From Acidobacteriota bacterium (GTDB lineage: Bacteria; Acidobacteriota; Polarisedimenticolia; J045), in assembly GCA_003696075.1 (NCBI GenBank), contig RFHH01000069.1, positions 1 through 36,529 of the forward strand: a DNA stretch of 36,529 bases, in the 5' to 3' direction. The stretch's first letter is position 1. Each line of letters begins with the position of its first letter. Both the position numbers and the translations under genes were made by a program. This document shows positions 9,373 through 23,301 of this stretch, one piece after another. The notes beneath the pieces were generated by a model. The model searched no databases. It was given only the letters and a program-made list of their open reading frames with translations, and had not been told where the DNA came from.

Positions 9373-11814
9373 ATGCGTGCTCTGTCGGGCTGGATCGCTT
9401 TGGGAATCGGGCTGTGCGCCGCGCCGGCGCTCGCCGGAGCGCTCGAGGCGCGACCTCCGGCCCCGGCGGAGGGGCAGCGATTCGCGCTGCTCCGGGTGGA
9501 GGGGAAGGCGCTCGGGGAGCTTCCGCGCGCGTTCGAGCGCCGCACCTTCTGGGACCTCAGGCCGCTGGCGGCGCGCGGAACGCTCTTCTCGGGGCGGTTC
9601 CTTTCCGCCCGCGAGGCGGGACTCGGCGAGACGGCGGCGGCTGTGGGAGCCGACGGCGCCCTCTGCTTCTTCCGGCGCGGCCCGAAGGGGGACGAGCGCC
9701 GCGTTGGGTGCCTGCTGTTCGACCGGTCCGGAACGGCACCCGAGGGTCCGCGGTGGCTGTGGTCCGATCTGCCCGAGCCGGCTCCCCTCGGCCTGCTCCC
9801 CGCTTCGCCCGGGATGACCGCTCCGGCCGCGACGGCCGTCGGCGCTCGCGAACTGTGGGAGGCCGGCGGGCAGCGGTTCGTCCGCTCGGGGGTCGCGGAG
9901 GGCGTCGTTGTCGTACCGGGCGGACCCGCCGAGGCCGTCCTCGTCCGCGAGGAGGTTCGGGGGGCCGAAGAGGGGCCCCGGCTCCGGCTGCGTTTCGTCG
10001 ACCGGCGGGGCGGCACGGTCGCCCTGCTGGAAGGGCCGCTCCCGGCCGCCGGGGAACCGTTCCGGCCGCGGCTCGCCGACATGCTGGCGGGAGGCGGCAC
10101 CGACTCGAACGACGGCATCGAGATCGGCTACGAGTCCCTGAGCGGAGCCCTCCGGCCGAAGACGGTCGGCGTCTTCCAGCGCGCCGTGGTCAGCGACACG
10201 CCCCTCACTTCCCTGAATCCGGCCTGGACCAGCGCGGGCGAGATGATTTCGATCGACCAGTTCGGGGTCGACTATCAGCCCGATCCCGGCGATCCGGGAA
10301 GCGCCACCACGCTACCCGAGGTCTGGGATTTCACCGGACTGGTGGAGGCGAACCTCACGCACCGCCGGTTCCTCACGACGCGCGACGACATCGACGGTCC
10401 CGCTCCCGACTGCCCCGAAACCTGCGCGGTACGCGATCTGGGCCCCAACCCTCCCGACGGGACGTGGCAGGCCTACCTCAAGGCGGACTACTACACGCCC
10501 ACCGGCGGCTACCTCACGCGCGACATCTTCACGCTCAACGACAACGACACCGGCGCCAATCCTTCGATCGATATCCCGTACCTGTCGCAAGACGAGATGA
10601 ACACGGAGGACTGGACGCAGGTGTGCTACGAGCAGAGTGCCGGAGGGCCCGACCGGCTCTTCCGGTTCCTGCGGTTCAGCGGTCCCGATCCGGCGACGGC
10701 GACGATGAAGGTGGGCGACACGTGGACCTCGGGGAACTGGACCGAGTGCGACGACGCGCACGGCCTCAAGCTCACCACCGCTTCCCAGTGCGATCCGCTG
10801 TGCTGGCCCGGATGCAACGGCAACGATCCCCGCGCCCGCGGTCTCCTGCCGGGGAACGCCGGTTTCCGCATGACGGTGGTCGAGGACGGATGGGTGCACG
10901 TGCCGCAGGGCAACTATGTCCCGTCGCTCCTGATGCGGCAGGATACCGAGCTGGAGGCGGGGATCGACTTTCTCTTCGGCGTTTGCAACCTCGGCACGAG
11001 CCGGCAGCACTCGTACGACTACTACTGGCTCCACGAGCGCTACGGGCTGCTCGCGCGCGTTTCGGCCCCCACGGATCCGGACGCGATGATCACCCCTGAC
11101 GATTGGTCCCACACGGGGAACGTGGCCGACAATGCCGAGTTCACCTGGGGCCCGTTTCCGCCGAAGCAGACCGAGGCGCTGGCCTGCCTGTCGGGGACGC
11201 TGGTGCGGTGGTCGCTCCCCGACAACGGCGCGAATCTCACCGGCGAGCCCGGGGTGACCGACTACGGCTATGTCGTGTCTTGGGGAACCGATCCCGATCC
11301 GGAGCGGCTGGCCGACTGGAACACGAACCCCAACCACACTCCTCTCCCGGGAGAGCCGGGATACCTCGCCGCGCCTCCGGGGAACGAGCCGACCGAACAC
11401 GTGATCACCGGCTGGCCGGGAGGACCGATCCACGTCACCGTGACCACCGCGTTGCGGTACACCGATCCCGACTACGGGGACACCACGGCCTACCGGAGCG
11501 CGGCGTTCTACAAAGTGGTCGAGGACCCGGCGACGCTCGATCCCGCGACCTTCCGGGTGGGGCCGGACGTGGCGCCCTTCGTCAGCCGAAGTGGGCCCGA
11601 CATCGTGCTCGACTGGCCACCGGTGGCCGGAGCGGATCATTACCTGGTGCGCGTGTGGGACCTCTCGACGCGGTCGGAGATTCCTTGCCCCGCCGGTATG
11701 GACTGCAATCCACCCACCCCGCACACCGTCCATCCCGGAGCCGCCGAGGACGGCAAGCACTACGGATACCGGGCGTACGCGGTCGATCCGTGCGGGGAGG
11801 TCTCCGCGGACTGA
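9373..11814 (+). CDS. Large secreted protein of unknown function
   Basis: The 813-residue product has a clean signal peptide (ALSGWIALGIGLCAAPALAGA) and a strong ribosome site, GGGAGGAGG, seven bases before the ATG. I recognise no family for residues 30-250 or the central part. The middle (about 330-560) has several Cys, including a cluster in TECDD, QCDPLCWPGCNGND, and many aromatic and Asp/Asn residues, as in extracellular beta-rich or carbohydrate-binding proteins. The last 90 residues (from PDIVLDWPPVAGADHYLVRVWD to the end) resemble a fibronectin type III module. No membrane anchor, sorting tail or lipobox is visible. It follows the TonB receptor on the same strand after a 278-bp leader, so a shared ligand is possible but unproved. 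Confidence 0.7.
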   Translation: MRALSGWIALGIGLCAAPALAGALEARPPAPAEGQRFALLRVEGKALGELPRAFERRTFWDLRPLAARGTLFSGRFLSAREAGLGETAAAVGADGALCFFRRGPKGDERRVGCLLFDRSGTAPEGPRWLWSDLPEPAPLGLLPASPGMTAPAATAVGARELWEAGGQRFVRSGVAEGVVVVPGGPAEAVLVREEVRGAEEGPRLRLRFVDRRGGTVALLEGPLPAAGEPFRPRLADMLAGGGTDSNDGIEIGYESLSGALRPKTVGVFQRAVVSDTPLTSLNPAWTSAGEMISIDQFGVDYQPDPGDPGSATTLPEVWDFTGLVEANLTHRRFLTTRDDIDGPAPDCPETCAVRDLGPNPPDGTWQAYLKADYYTPTGGYLTRDIFTLNDNDTGANPSIDIPYLSQDEMNTEDWTQVCYEQSAGGPDRLFRFLRFSGPDPATATMKVGDTWTSGNWTECDDAHGLKLTTASQCDPLCWPGCNGNDPRARGLLPGNAGFRMTVVEDGWVHVPQGNYVPSLLMRQDTELEAGIDFLFGVCNLGTSRQHSYDYYWLHERYGLLARVSAPTDPDAMITPDDWSHTGNVADNAEFTWGPFPPKQTEALACLSGTLVRWSLPDNGANLTGEPGVTDYGYVVSWGTDPDPERLADWNTNPNHTPLPGEPGYLAAPPGNEPTEHVITGWPGGPIHVTVTTALRYTDPDYGDTTAYRSAAFYKVVEDPATLDPATFRVGPDVAPFVSRSGPDIVLDWPPVAGADHYLVRVWDLSTRSEIPCPAGMDCNPPTPHTVHPGAAEDGKHYGYRAYAVDPCGEVSAD

Positions 11815-11828
11815 AGCGGGCGCCCGCT
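11815..11828. repeat. 14-bp perfect palindrome just after a stop codon
   Basis: AGCGGGCGCCCGCT begins immediately after the stop of the secreted orphan. It may be part of a transcript end, but it has no loop or T-run. The remaining bases to 11997, where ligA ends on the other strand, show nothing else I can name. Confidence 0.25.
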
Positions 11829-11997
11829 CCCACCCACCTCGGGCGGCGCCTTCCCGGCAGGCGTGCCCCGCGGAGGAGCACGACTGCGACGAGCGGACCG
11901 GGGGAAATCCCCTCGGCTGCCGCTGCTTCGAGATCGCCGCGCCCCGCGCAGGGGGATGCTGCGATTCCGCAGCCGCGCCGGTCGCGAGCGCAGTGCA

Positions 11998-15397
<3,400 letters not shown>

Positions 15398-15432
15398 TCG
15401 AGTCGCATCCGTTCGCGAACACGTGCGAAACG

Positions 15433-15456
15433 CGAGGGACACCGGCTCATCCCTCG
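15433..15456. repeat. Inverted repeat between the membrane protein and the pilin genes
   Basis: CGAGGGA and TCCCTCG pair perfectly across a 10-base loop. It lies two bases upstream of a TTGACA box, so it may be a transcript end for the preceding gene or an operator for the pilin genes. Confidence 0.35.
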
Positions 15457-15458
15457 TG

Positions 15459-15487
15459 TTGACAGGCCCCTGCGCGGGAACGAACTT
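15459..15487 (+). promoter_or_regulatory. Candidate sigma-70 promoter for the minor pilin pair
   Basis: TTGACA at 15459-15464 is a perfect -35 hexamer. At 17-bp spacing the -10 position reads GAACTT, a poor match, so the promoter is tentative. It sits 64 bp before the predicted pilin start. Confidence 0.3.
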
Positions 15488-15527
15488 CCCAGTGGAGAGG
15501 GGTTCGCCGCCGGAAACGAGGTACCGG

Positions 15528-16169
15528 GTGATCGTGCTCGGCACACGGGCCGGAGCGGCCCCGACCGCGTCTGCGAGATCCGCCTGCAGCGGCGAGCGCG
15601 GGTTCACGCTCGTCGAGATGCTGATCGGGCTGACACTGGTGTTGTTGCTCATGAGCTCCGTCTCGCTGCTGGTCATCGAGGGATCCCGCCTCAACCGGTC
15701 CACGCAGATGGCGATCGCGGCCCAGGCGACCGCCCGGAACTGCTCGTCGGTGATCGTGCAGACGCTGAGGACGGCCGGCTGGGACCCCCTCGGCGTGGGG
15801 ATTCCGTCGGTCCTACCGGATCCGGACCCCACCGATGACGTGGAGCAGATCGAGGTCTTCGCCGACCTGGACGAGGACGGATCCACGGTCAGCGAGGGTG
15901 AGCGAGTGACGATCCGCCACTCGGGAGACCGTCTCGAGTGGCGCCGTAGCGCCGACCCGGACGCTCCGTTCGAAACCCTCGGAGTGAACATCACCAACGA
16001 CTCCGACGGCGACGGCACGTCGGAACCGATGTTCGTCTTGAATCCGCCGTCGAATCCCGAAACGATCACGGTCACGATCACGGCCCGCTCCCCGAGCCCC
16101 GATCCGCGGACGGGGCGCTACGAGAGGTACACCGTGTCGACCGAGGTCGTGCTGAGAAACAGCTTGTGA
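15528..16169 (+). CDS. PilW-like type IV pilus minor pilin
   Basis: The 213-residue product has a class III/type IV prepilin signal: a short basic leader ending in GERG, then FTLVEMLIGLTLVLLLMSSVSL with Phe at +1 and Glu at +5 of the mature protein, the features cut and methylated by PilD. The next segment (QMAIAAQATARNCSSVIVQTLRTAGWDP) matches PilW-like minor pilins that help start pilus assembly. The body holds Asp-rich stretches, LDEDGSTVSEGE and NDSDGDGTSEP, like calcium-binding repeats. GTG 15528 is chosen because GAGG lies a few bases upstream and the leader is then of normal length; GTG 15534 is an alternative. The PilX-like gene follows after 10 bases. Confidence 0.82.
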   Translation: MIVLGTRAGAAPTASARSACSGERGFTLVEMLIGLTLVLLLMSSVSLLVIEGSRLNRSTQMAIAAQATARNCSSVIVQTLRTAGWDPLGVGIPSVLPDPDPTDDVEQIEVFADLDEDGSTVSEGERVTIRHSGDRLEWRRSADPDAPFETLGVNITNDSDGDGTSEPMFVLNPPSNPETITVTITARSPSPDPRTGRYERYTVSTEVVLRNSL

Positions 16170-16179
16170 GGGCGCAGCC

Positions 16180-17517
16180 ATGAGATGCTCGGGCCACCGC
16201 GATGCGAAGTCGGATCACCGCAACCAGGGAGAGCACGGGTCGGGTCTTCTGTTGACCGTGTTCGCGCTCGCGCTCGTGGCCACGATCGGGGCGGCGCTGC
16301 TCTTCGTCTCCCAGATCGAGCTGCGGAGCGGGAAGACCGACCTGCGGTCGAAGCGGGCCTTCTACGTCGCCGAGGCGGGACTCGAGCACGGACGGGAATC
16401 GCTGCGGCTGCTGAACATCGCCTCGGGGGACGCGTCCCTGGACGACGAACTCGACTATGCGGCCGGCGAGAACGGCCAGATCGACTTCGATCCCGCCGCT
16501 GTGCGCCCTGTTTTCGACGCCAACGGCGGCTTCGTCGGGCTGACCGGATACGGCGACGACGTCCCGATCCAGCCGATCACCAGCTTCGGAGGCGGCTGGT
16601 ACGCGACGTTCCTCACCAACGACCCCGCCGAGGGCCGGACGACGCTCACCGACGGGAACGACCGGGTGATGCTGACCTCGGTCGCGGTTCTCCCCGAAGG
16701 CTCGATGGAGATCGTCGAGGGCGTGGTGCTCAGCGGCAACGCCGTCCTGCCTCCCCTCCCCGCCGCGATCACGATCCTCGGGCCCAGCCCGACCTTCTCC
16801 GGTGGCGACAGCAGCGCGAAGAAGCTCACCGGCGACGACTGTGACGGCTTCGGGATCCCCGGGCTGCACGTGCCGGTGGTGGGCGTGCTCGGAAGCTCGT
16901 CCGAGGCGATGGCCGAAGCCGGGGTGCATCACGCGTCGACGTTCGTCGAGGGTACCCAGATCGGCGTGGACACCGTGGACGACATCAGCGGCATCATCGA
17001 TCCGAGCTGGACCGACTGCGACTTCCTCGTCCAGTTGGCCGCCAGCGTGCGGCAGGCCGCCGACATCGTGGCCGACTCGAAGCATCCGCCGGCCAGCTAC
17101 GGATCCGTGGGAGACGAGAAGATCATCTTCGTCGACGGGGACCTCAAGCTGAACGGCTCGATCGAAGGGGCCGGCCTCCTGTGGGTCACGGGCAAGCTGA
17201 CCCTCGACGGAAGCCCCAAGTGGCACGGGCCGATCCTCGTCGTCGGCCGCGGGGAGGTCCACCGCAAGGGCGGCGGGGACATCCTGATCTCGGGAGGGAA
17301 CCTGGTGGCCAACGTCGCCGGGCCCGACCATCGGCTGTGGACCGCCGACGACTGCGCGGGGCCGGACGGGGTCAAGAACACCGCCGACGACGGGATCGCC
17401 CCGGGAAGCTGGACCGTCTCGGGAGGCGGCCAGGGCGTCACCGAGTACTGCACCAGCGATCTCGAATCGGGGACGGTGCGGCTGCCCTACCCCCTCGAGG
17501 GGTTCCGGCAGCGCTGA
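16180..17517 (+). CDS. PilX-like pilus assembly protein
   Basis: The 445-residue product starts with a short polar leader and then GSGLLLTVFALALVATIGAALLFVS, followed by QIELRSGKTDLRSKRAFYVAEAGLEHG, the characteristic PilX N-terminus in which an AEAG motif ends the long helix. The remainder is beta-rich and includes FVDGDLKLNGSIEG and LLWVTGKLTLDGS, resembling the repeat-rich C-terminal parts of large PilX proteins. Near the end are paired calcium-type motifs GPDHRLWTADD and GPDGVKNTADD. It forms a two-gene unit with the PilW-like gene. No pilV, fimT, pilE or pilY1 is visible nearby, so the rest of the pilus must be encoded elsewhere. Confidence 0.8.
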   Translation: MRCSGHRDAKSDHRNQGEHGSGLLLTVFALALVATIGAALLFVSQIELRSGKTDLRSKRAFYVAEAGLEHGRESLRLLNIASGDASLDDELDYAAGENGQIDFDPAAVRPVFDANGGFVGLTGYGDDVPIQPITSFGGGWYATFLTNDPAEGRTTLTDGNDRVMLTSVAVLPEGSMEIVEGVVLSGNAVLPPLPAAITILGPSPTFSGGDSSAKKLTGDDCDGFGIPGLHVPVVGVLGSSSEAMAEAGVHHASTFVEGTQIGVDTVDDISGIIDPSWTDCDFLVQLAASVRQAADIVADSKHPPASYGSVGDEKIIFVDGDLKLNGSIEGAGLLWVTGKLTLDGSPKWHGPILVVGRGEVHRKGGGDILISGGNLVANVAGPDHRLWTADDCAGPDGVKNTADDGIAPGSWTVSGGGQGVTEYCTSDLESGTVRLPYPLEGFRQR

Positions 17518-17588
17518 GAGAACGCGCCGCCGCGCGGCGTGCTTGTCCTGCGACGAGAGGGCATGATGCTCTCCTCGAGGAGAGCACC

Positions 17589-17876
17589 ATGCCGGAAATC
17601 GTGATCTACACCAAGACGGGATGCCCGTACTGCCGCCGCGCCAAGGATCTGCTGGCCTCGAAAGGGGTCACCTGGACGGAGATCGACGTCATAGCGGAGC
17701 CCGAGCGGTTCAGCGAGATGGTGCAGCGCGCGGGCGGGCGCACGACCGCGCCGCAGATCTTCATCGGCGGTCGCCACGTGGGGGGCTCCGACGACCTCGC
17801 CGCGCTCGAAGCCCGCGGTGAGCTCGACACGCTGCTCGGCGAAACGAAGGGCCGCCAGGCGTCCGGACGGGAATGA
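17589..17876 (+). CDS. grxC: Glutaredoxin (GrxC type)
   Basis: This 95-residue protein is a dithiol glutaredoxin, reducing disulfides with glutathione or a similar thiol. It starts MPEIVIYTKTGCPYC with the active site C12-P-Y-C15, followed by RRAKDLLASKGV, the conserved TAPQIFIGG turn (cis-Pro and glutathione-binding region) and HVGGSDDLAALEA. The ATG at 17589 follows a GAGGAGAG ribosome site. Its stop overlaps the start of the next gene (ATGA at 17873), so the two are translationally coupled. Length is normal for the family. Confidence 0.95.
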   Translation: MPEIVIYTKTGCPYCRRAKDLLASKGVTWTEIDVIAEPERFSEMVQRAGGRTTAPQIFIGGRHVGGSDDLAALEARGELDTLLGETKGRQASGRE

Positions 17877-18355
17877 CGGCAGGCTCTGGCCGGTCCGGGC
17901 CGCTCTACAGGCACACGCAGTTCGGTGCGGCGACCGCGGGTCCGGCGCTGGCGGCGGCGGTGGTGCTCGCCGCCGCCGGCCTTCGCGCCGGAGCGCCGCG
18001 GATCCTGCTGGCGGCCGCCGCCGCGGCCGCGCTCGCCGCCTGGCTCTTCGGGTCGCTCACGGTGGAGATCGACGAGGAGCGCCTGTCGGTCCGCTTCGGC
18101 CCGGGAATCGTCCGGCGCCGGATTCCGCTCAGCTCGATCCGGGCGGCACGCCCCGTTCGCAATCGCTGGTACTACGGGTGGGGAATCCGGCTGACCCCCC
18201 ACGGCTGGCTTTTCAACGTCTCCGGCCTCCGGGCGGTCGAGCTGGAGTTCCACAGCGGCCGGCGGTTCCGCATCGGCACCGACGAGCCGGAACGGCTCGT
18301 GGCGGCCCTGGAGAGCGCGACGGGACGATCGATGGCGGGCGACGCGCCGTCCTGA
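17873..18355 (+). CDS. Small membrane protein with bacterial PH-like domain
   Basis: The 160-residue product has two adjacent hydrophobic segments ([38 protein letters not shown]) and then a soluble part with the pattern VEIDEERLSVRFGPGIVRRRIPLSSI and GWGIRLTPHGWLF ... VELEFHSGRRFRIGTDEPERLVAAL, split here to show its motifs. This matches small bacterial membrane PH-like proteins of unknown role. It overlaps the glutaredoxin stop by four bases, so the pair is co-translated. A link to thiol redox is inference only. Confidence 0.7.
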   Translation: MTAGSGRSGPLYRHTQFGAATAGPALAAAVVLAAAGLRAGAPRILLAAAAAAALAAWLFGSLTVEIDEERLSVRFGPGIVRRRIPLSSIRAARPVRNRWYYGWGIRLTPHGWLFNVSGLRAVELEFHSGRRFRIGTDEPERLVAALESATGRSMAGDAPS

Positions 18356-18367
18356 CGCTGCCGCCGG

Positions 18368-19194
18368 TTACGGGCGGGCCGGCCGGGCCAGGACGTTCGC
18401 GCTGTGGGTGAAGTTGCCCGCCTCGAGGAGCAGAGCCCGGCGGGAGGGGAAAGGCCGGCCCGTTCGCTCGTCGCAGAGCGTGTAGCCGAGGTCCTCCAGC
18501 GCATCGGCGAGATCCCACGCGGTCGAACCGGCGGCGAAGAGGTTGTCCTGGCTGAACTCGATGAGAAGCAGCGGGCGGTGCCGCCTCAGGGTCTCGGCAG
18601 CGCCGGCGAGGAACCGGGGTTCGTGACCGTCGATGTCCACCTTGATCACGTCGAGGCGGTCCTCCCCGCCCCCCGACGTCCACCGCCTCCACCAGCCATC
18701 CAACGTCGTGGTGCGCACCCGCTCCCGGCCGCCGGGAGCTTTCGCTCCGGTCCAGTGCATCGTGGCGGAGGCCTCGCCCTGGAGCAGCTCCGCCTCGCCG
18801 TCACGGTCCGAAAGCGCGACGCGCTCCATCACCACGTTCGCCGCGCCGTTCGCCTCGATGTGCCAGGCCAGCCGTTCGGCGAACCGCCGCGACGGCTCGA
18901 AGGCGATCACCCGCCCTTCCGGACCGACCAGCCGCGACAGGTGCAGCGTGAAGTAGCCGAAATTCGCGCCCACGTCGACGGCCACCATGCCCGGACGGAC
19001 CTCCCGCTCGAGCAACCGCACCGCGTGCGGCTCCCACGGCTCGCCCGCGGCGAGCTGCCGGTCGACGTAGGAGGACAGGTCGAGCCGGAAGCGAAAGCCG
19101 AACCGCCGGACCTCGAGCTCTCCGCCCCGCGGGAGTCGCCGCTGGCGCCATCTCCGCCAGTGCGCCCGAGCCCGGACGGCGATCCTCCTCGGCG

Positions 19195-19198
<4 letters not shown>
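18368..19198 (-). CDS. FkbM family SAM-dependent methyltransferase
   Basis: The 276-residue enzyme has the FkbM arrangement: an N-terminal helix region, the SAM-binding VDVGANFGYFTLHLS motif at about residues 72-86, VIAFEPSRRFAERL, NVVMERVALSDRDGEAEL, then DVIKVDIDGHEPRFLAGA and PLLLIEFSQDN. FkbM enzymes O-methylate hydroxyls, often on sugars or polyketides. The start (ATG 19198) overlaps the stop of the ABC ATPase by four bases, so it is the third gene of a Wzm-Wzt-FkbM operon. In related systems a terminal methyl group caps the glycan and is recognised by the Wzt C-terminal domain; this is a likely role here. It converges with the PH-like gene with a 12-bp gap. Confidence 0.88.
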
Positions 19199-20476
<1,278 letters not shown>

Positions 20477-20487
<11 letters not shown>

Positions 20488-21343
20488 CGGCGAAGGTCCT
20501 CTCCACGCGCTGGAAGTAGAGGACGCCCGACAGCAGCAGCGCCGTCCCGGCGGCGGCCGAGATGACCGCGAGCGAGCCAGGAGCGGGGGTGCCGGGGATC
20601 AGGCACCACCGGAACCCTTCCACCACCCCGACCATCGGATTGAGGGCGTACAGCGCGCGCCAGGCGGGCGGGACCAGGCTGGCCGGATAGACCACCGGCG
20701 TCGCGAACATCCAGAGCTGCGCCAGGAACGGGATCGTGTAGCGCACGTCGCGGTAGCGCACGTTCAGCGCGGCGAGCCACACGCCGGCCGCCGCGGCCGC
20801 CAGCGCCGCCAGCGCCACGAACAGCGGCAATGCGGCGATCCGCACGCCCGGGACGCGTCCGTGCCAGAGGAGGAGCGGCGGCAGCAGGAGCGAGGCGACC
20901 AGCAGGTCCACGAGTCCCGCGGCCGTCGAGGCGAGCGGCACGAGCAGCCGCGGGAACCAGACCTTCTCCACCAACTGGCGGTTCGTCACCAGGCTGTTGC
21001 CCGCCTGGTGGAGGGCTCCGGCGAAGTAGGTCCACGGAACCAGCCCGGCGTAGGCGAAAAGGGCATAGGGAGCCCCGTCGCTGGGAAGCCGGGCGAGGCG
21101 GCCGAAGAGGGCCGTGAACAGCAGCATTTGCGCCGCCGGCTGGATCACCGCCCAGGCCGCCCCCAAGGCGGTCTGCTTGTAGCGCACCTTGACGTCGCGC
21201 CAGGCGAGGAAGTAGAGCAGTTCGCGGTACCGCCACAGCTCGGCCGGATCCGGCCATGCGAAGCCACGCGAGGGCTGGATGACCGTGACCTCCGGCCGGC
21301 CCGCCGCCGTCCCGCCTCCCGCATGCCGCAACGATTCAGCCAC
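20477..21343 (-). CDS. wzm: Polysaccharide export ABC transporter permease (Wzm)
   Basis: The 288-residue protein is an ABC-2 type inner-membrane permease. The soluble N-terminus carries RELLYFLAWRDVKVRYKQT and ALGAAWAVIQPAAQMLLFT, typical for O-antigen and teichoic acid export permeases. About six membrane helices follow, with WFPRLLVPLAS, LNVRYRDVRYTIPFLAQLW and YALNPMVGVVEGFRW as family marks. It forms the channel with the overlapping Wzt gene. No glycosyltransferases are in the window, so the glycan itself must be made from genes elsewhere. Confidence 0.92.
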
Positions 21344-21463
21344 GTCCGTCGCCCCGGGAAAGCCAGCGGCCGCCCGCGCCGGCCCCAGCTAGTTGTAGTC
21401 GCTTGCCCCGGAGAAGTCCACGGAGCGGCTGTCGCGCGGGAGGGCTGGTAACCTGGGCGTCCC

Positions 21464-23293
21464 ATGGCCCACCGACTGCGGACCGCAGCCGCCGGTCTTC
21501 TCATCGCCGCGGCATTCGCGGCGGCCGGGTGCCGGGGCGCGCCGGTGCGCCTCGCCTCGCACGGGGCGGCGCTGGCACCCGTGGTGCTCGCGCGGGACGC
21601 CATCCCTCCGGAACGTCACGCGGCCATCGAGCTGGCCCACTTTCTCGAGCGGGTGACCCGAGCGCGTTTCGAGGTCGTCACGCCCGAGTCGGCACCGGAG
21701 CCCCCGAGGATCCTGGTCGGTCCCGGCGCCGCGGCGGCCACAGGCCGGCCGGTGAGGCTCGAGGGTCTCGGGGAGGACGGCATCGTGGTCCGGACCGCGG
21801 GAGGGGATCTCGTCCTCGCCGGCGGACGGCCGCGGGGCACACTCAATGCGGTCTACACCTTCCTCCAGGAGACGGTCGGGTGCCGCTTCTGGACGAAGGA
21901 CGTCTCGACGATCCCGCAGCGCCCGGAGCTCGCGGTGGGTCCGCTGGACCTTCGCTACGTCCCCCCTTTCAGCTACCGGGACGACTACTGGTATGGCGCG
22001 TTCGATCCCGACTGGGCGGCTCGCAACCGACTTTTCGGCACGAGGGTGCCGGGGGACGAGGCTCGCGGAGGGCGTCTCGTCTACGCCGGGTTCGTTCACA
22101 CCTTCGACCGGCTGATCCCGCCCGAGACCTATTTCCCGGCCCACCCCGAGTGGTTCAGCGAGATCGAAGGCGTCCGGACCGCGAAGGGAGCCCAGCTCTG
22201 CCTGACCAACGAGTCTCTGCGGCACGAGGTGGCGCGCCGAGTGATCGCGGAGATCCGGCGCCAGCCGGGCGCGCGCATCGCCTCGGTGTCCCAGAACGAC
22301 CGCGACGGCCGCTGCACGTGCGCGCGGTGCCGGGCGTCGGACGAGCGGGAGGGGTCGCCGGCGGGCACGTTGATCCGTTTCGTCAACGGGGTCGCGGCCG
22401 AGGTCGCCCGGGTCTATCCCGACGTGCTGATCGACACGCTCGCCTACCAGTACACGCGCCGGCCGCCCCGCCGCGCACGACCCGCCCGGAACGTCGTCGT
22501 CCGGTTGTGCAGCATCGAGTGCTCGTTCGGTGTCCCGTTGAACCACCGCCGGAACGCCTCCTTCCGGGAGGATCTCGTCGGCTGGCAGCGGATTGCCCCC
22601 CGCCTGTTCGTGTGGGACTACACGACGAACTTCAGGCACTACCTGATGCCGCATCCGAACCTCGGCGTGCTGGCTCCCAATCTGCGCTTCCTGGCTGACC
22701 ACGGCGTGACGGGGGTCTTCGAGGAGGGCAACTACCAGTGCCCCGGGACCGAGATGGCGCCGTTACGCACCTGGCTCCTGGCCCAGCTCCTGTGGAACCC
22801 GTGGCAGGATCCCGAACGCCTGATCGACGAATTCCTCGCGGGCTACTACGGCGCGGCGGCCCCGCACGTCCGGGAGCTGGTCGACCGGCTCCACCGCGCA
22901 GCGCGGGAACGGGAAGCGTGGCTGGGGTTCTACGACGATGCCGAAAAATACGACTTCCTGAGCCTCCGCGTGCTCACCGCCGCGCTGGGGGACGTCGACG
23001 CCGCGCGGCGCGCGGCCGGGGGCGACTCCGCGCTGGTCCGGCGGGTCGAGGCTCTCCGGCTGCCGCTGCTGTACGCCTTCCTCCTGCGGTGGCGGGAACT
23101 TGCGGCGGAACACCGGCCCGGCGAACCGTGGCCGGTCCCGCGCGATCCGGCCGTCTTGCTCGCGGAGGTGCGGCGCCGGATCGCGGAAGCCGGCGTCACC
23201 GTCCTCGGCGAGGGGCAGCCGCTCGAGCGGCTCGAAGAGTACGCCTCGGGACTCCAACCGATCGAGGATGAGGGGGAGCCGGGCGCGCCGTAG
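21464..23293 (+). CDS. DUF4838-family lipoprotein
   Basis: This 609-residue protein has a lipoprotein signal with lipobox AAAGC (Cys23), so it is membrane-anchored and faces the periplasm or surface. Residues 45-150 look like the GH20/alpha-glucuronidase N-terminal-like domain (AIELAHFLERVTRARFEV, LAGGRPRGTLNAVYTFLQE). From about 160 it matches DUF4838: VGCRFWTKD, HPEWFSEIEG, a QNDRDGRCTCARCRASD motif with CxCxxC, FVWDYTTNFRHYLMPHPNL and VTGVFEEGNYQCPGTEM. The fold suggests action on a complex carbohydrate, though catalysis is unproved for the family. It diverges from the glycan export operon and converges, with an 8-bp gap, on the sulfatase-fold gene. Confidence 0.85.
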   Translation: MAHRLRTAAAGLLIAAAFAAAGCRGAPVRLASHGAALAPVVLARDAIPPERHAAIELAHFLERVTRARFEVVTPESAPEPPRILVGPGAAAATGRPVRLEGLGEDGIVVRTAGGDLVLAGGRPRGTLNAVYTFLQETVGCRFWTKDVSTIPQRPELAVGPLDLRYVPPFSYRDDYWYGAFDPDWAARNRLFGTRVPGDEARGGRLVYAGFVHTFDRLIPPETYFPAHPEWFSEIEGVRTAKGAQLCLTNESLRHEVARRVIAEIRRQPGARIASVSQNDRDGRCTCARCRASDEREGSPAGTLIRFVNGVAAEVARVYPDVLIDTLAYQYTRRPPRRARPARNVVVRLCSIECSFGVPLNHRRNASFREDLVGWQRIAPRLFVWDYTTNFRHYLMPHPNLGVLAPNLRFLADHGVTGVFEEGNYQCPGTEMAPLRTWLLAQLLWNPWQDPERLIDEFLAGYYGAAAPHVRELVDRLHRAAREREAWLGFYDDAEKYDFLSLRVLTAALGDVDAARRAAGGDSALVRRVEALRLPLLYAFLLRWRELAAEHRPGEPWPVPRDPAVLLAEVRRRIAEAGVTVLGEGQPLERLEEYASGLQPIEDEGEPGAP

Positions 23294-23301
23294 TCTCTCC
23301 G

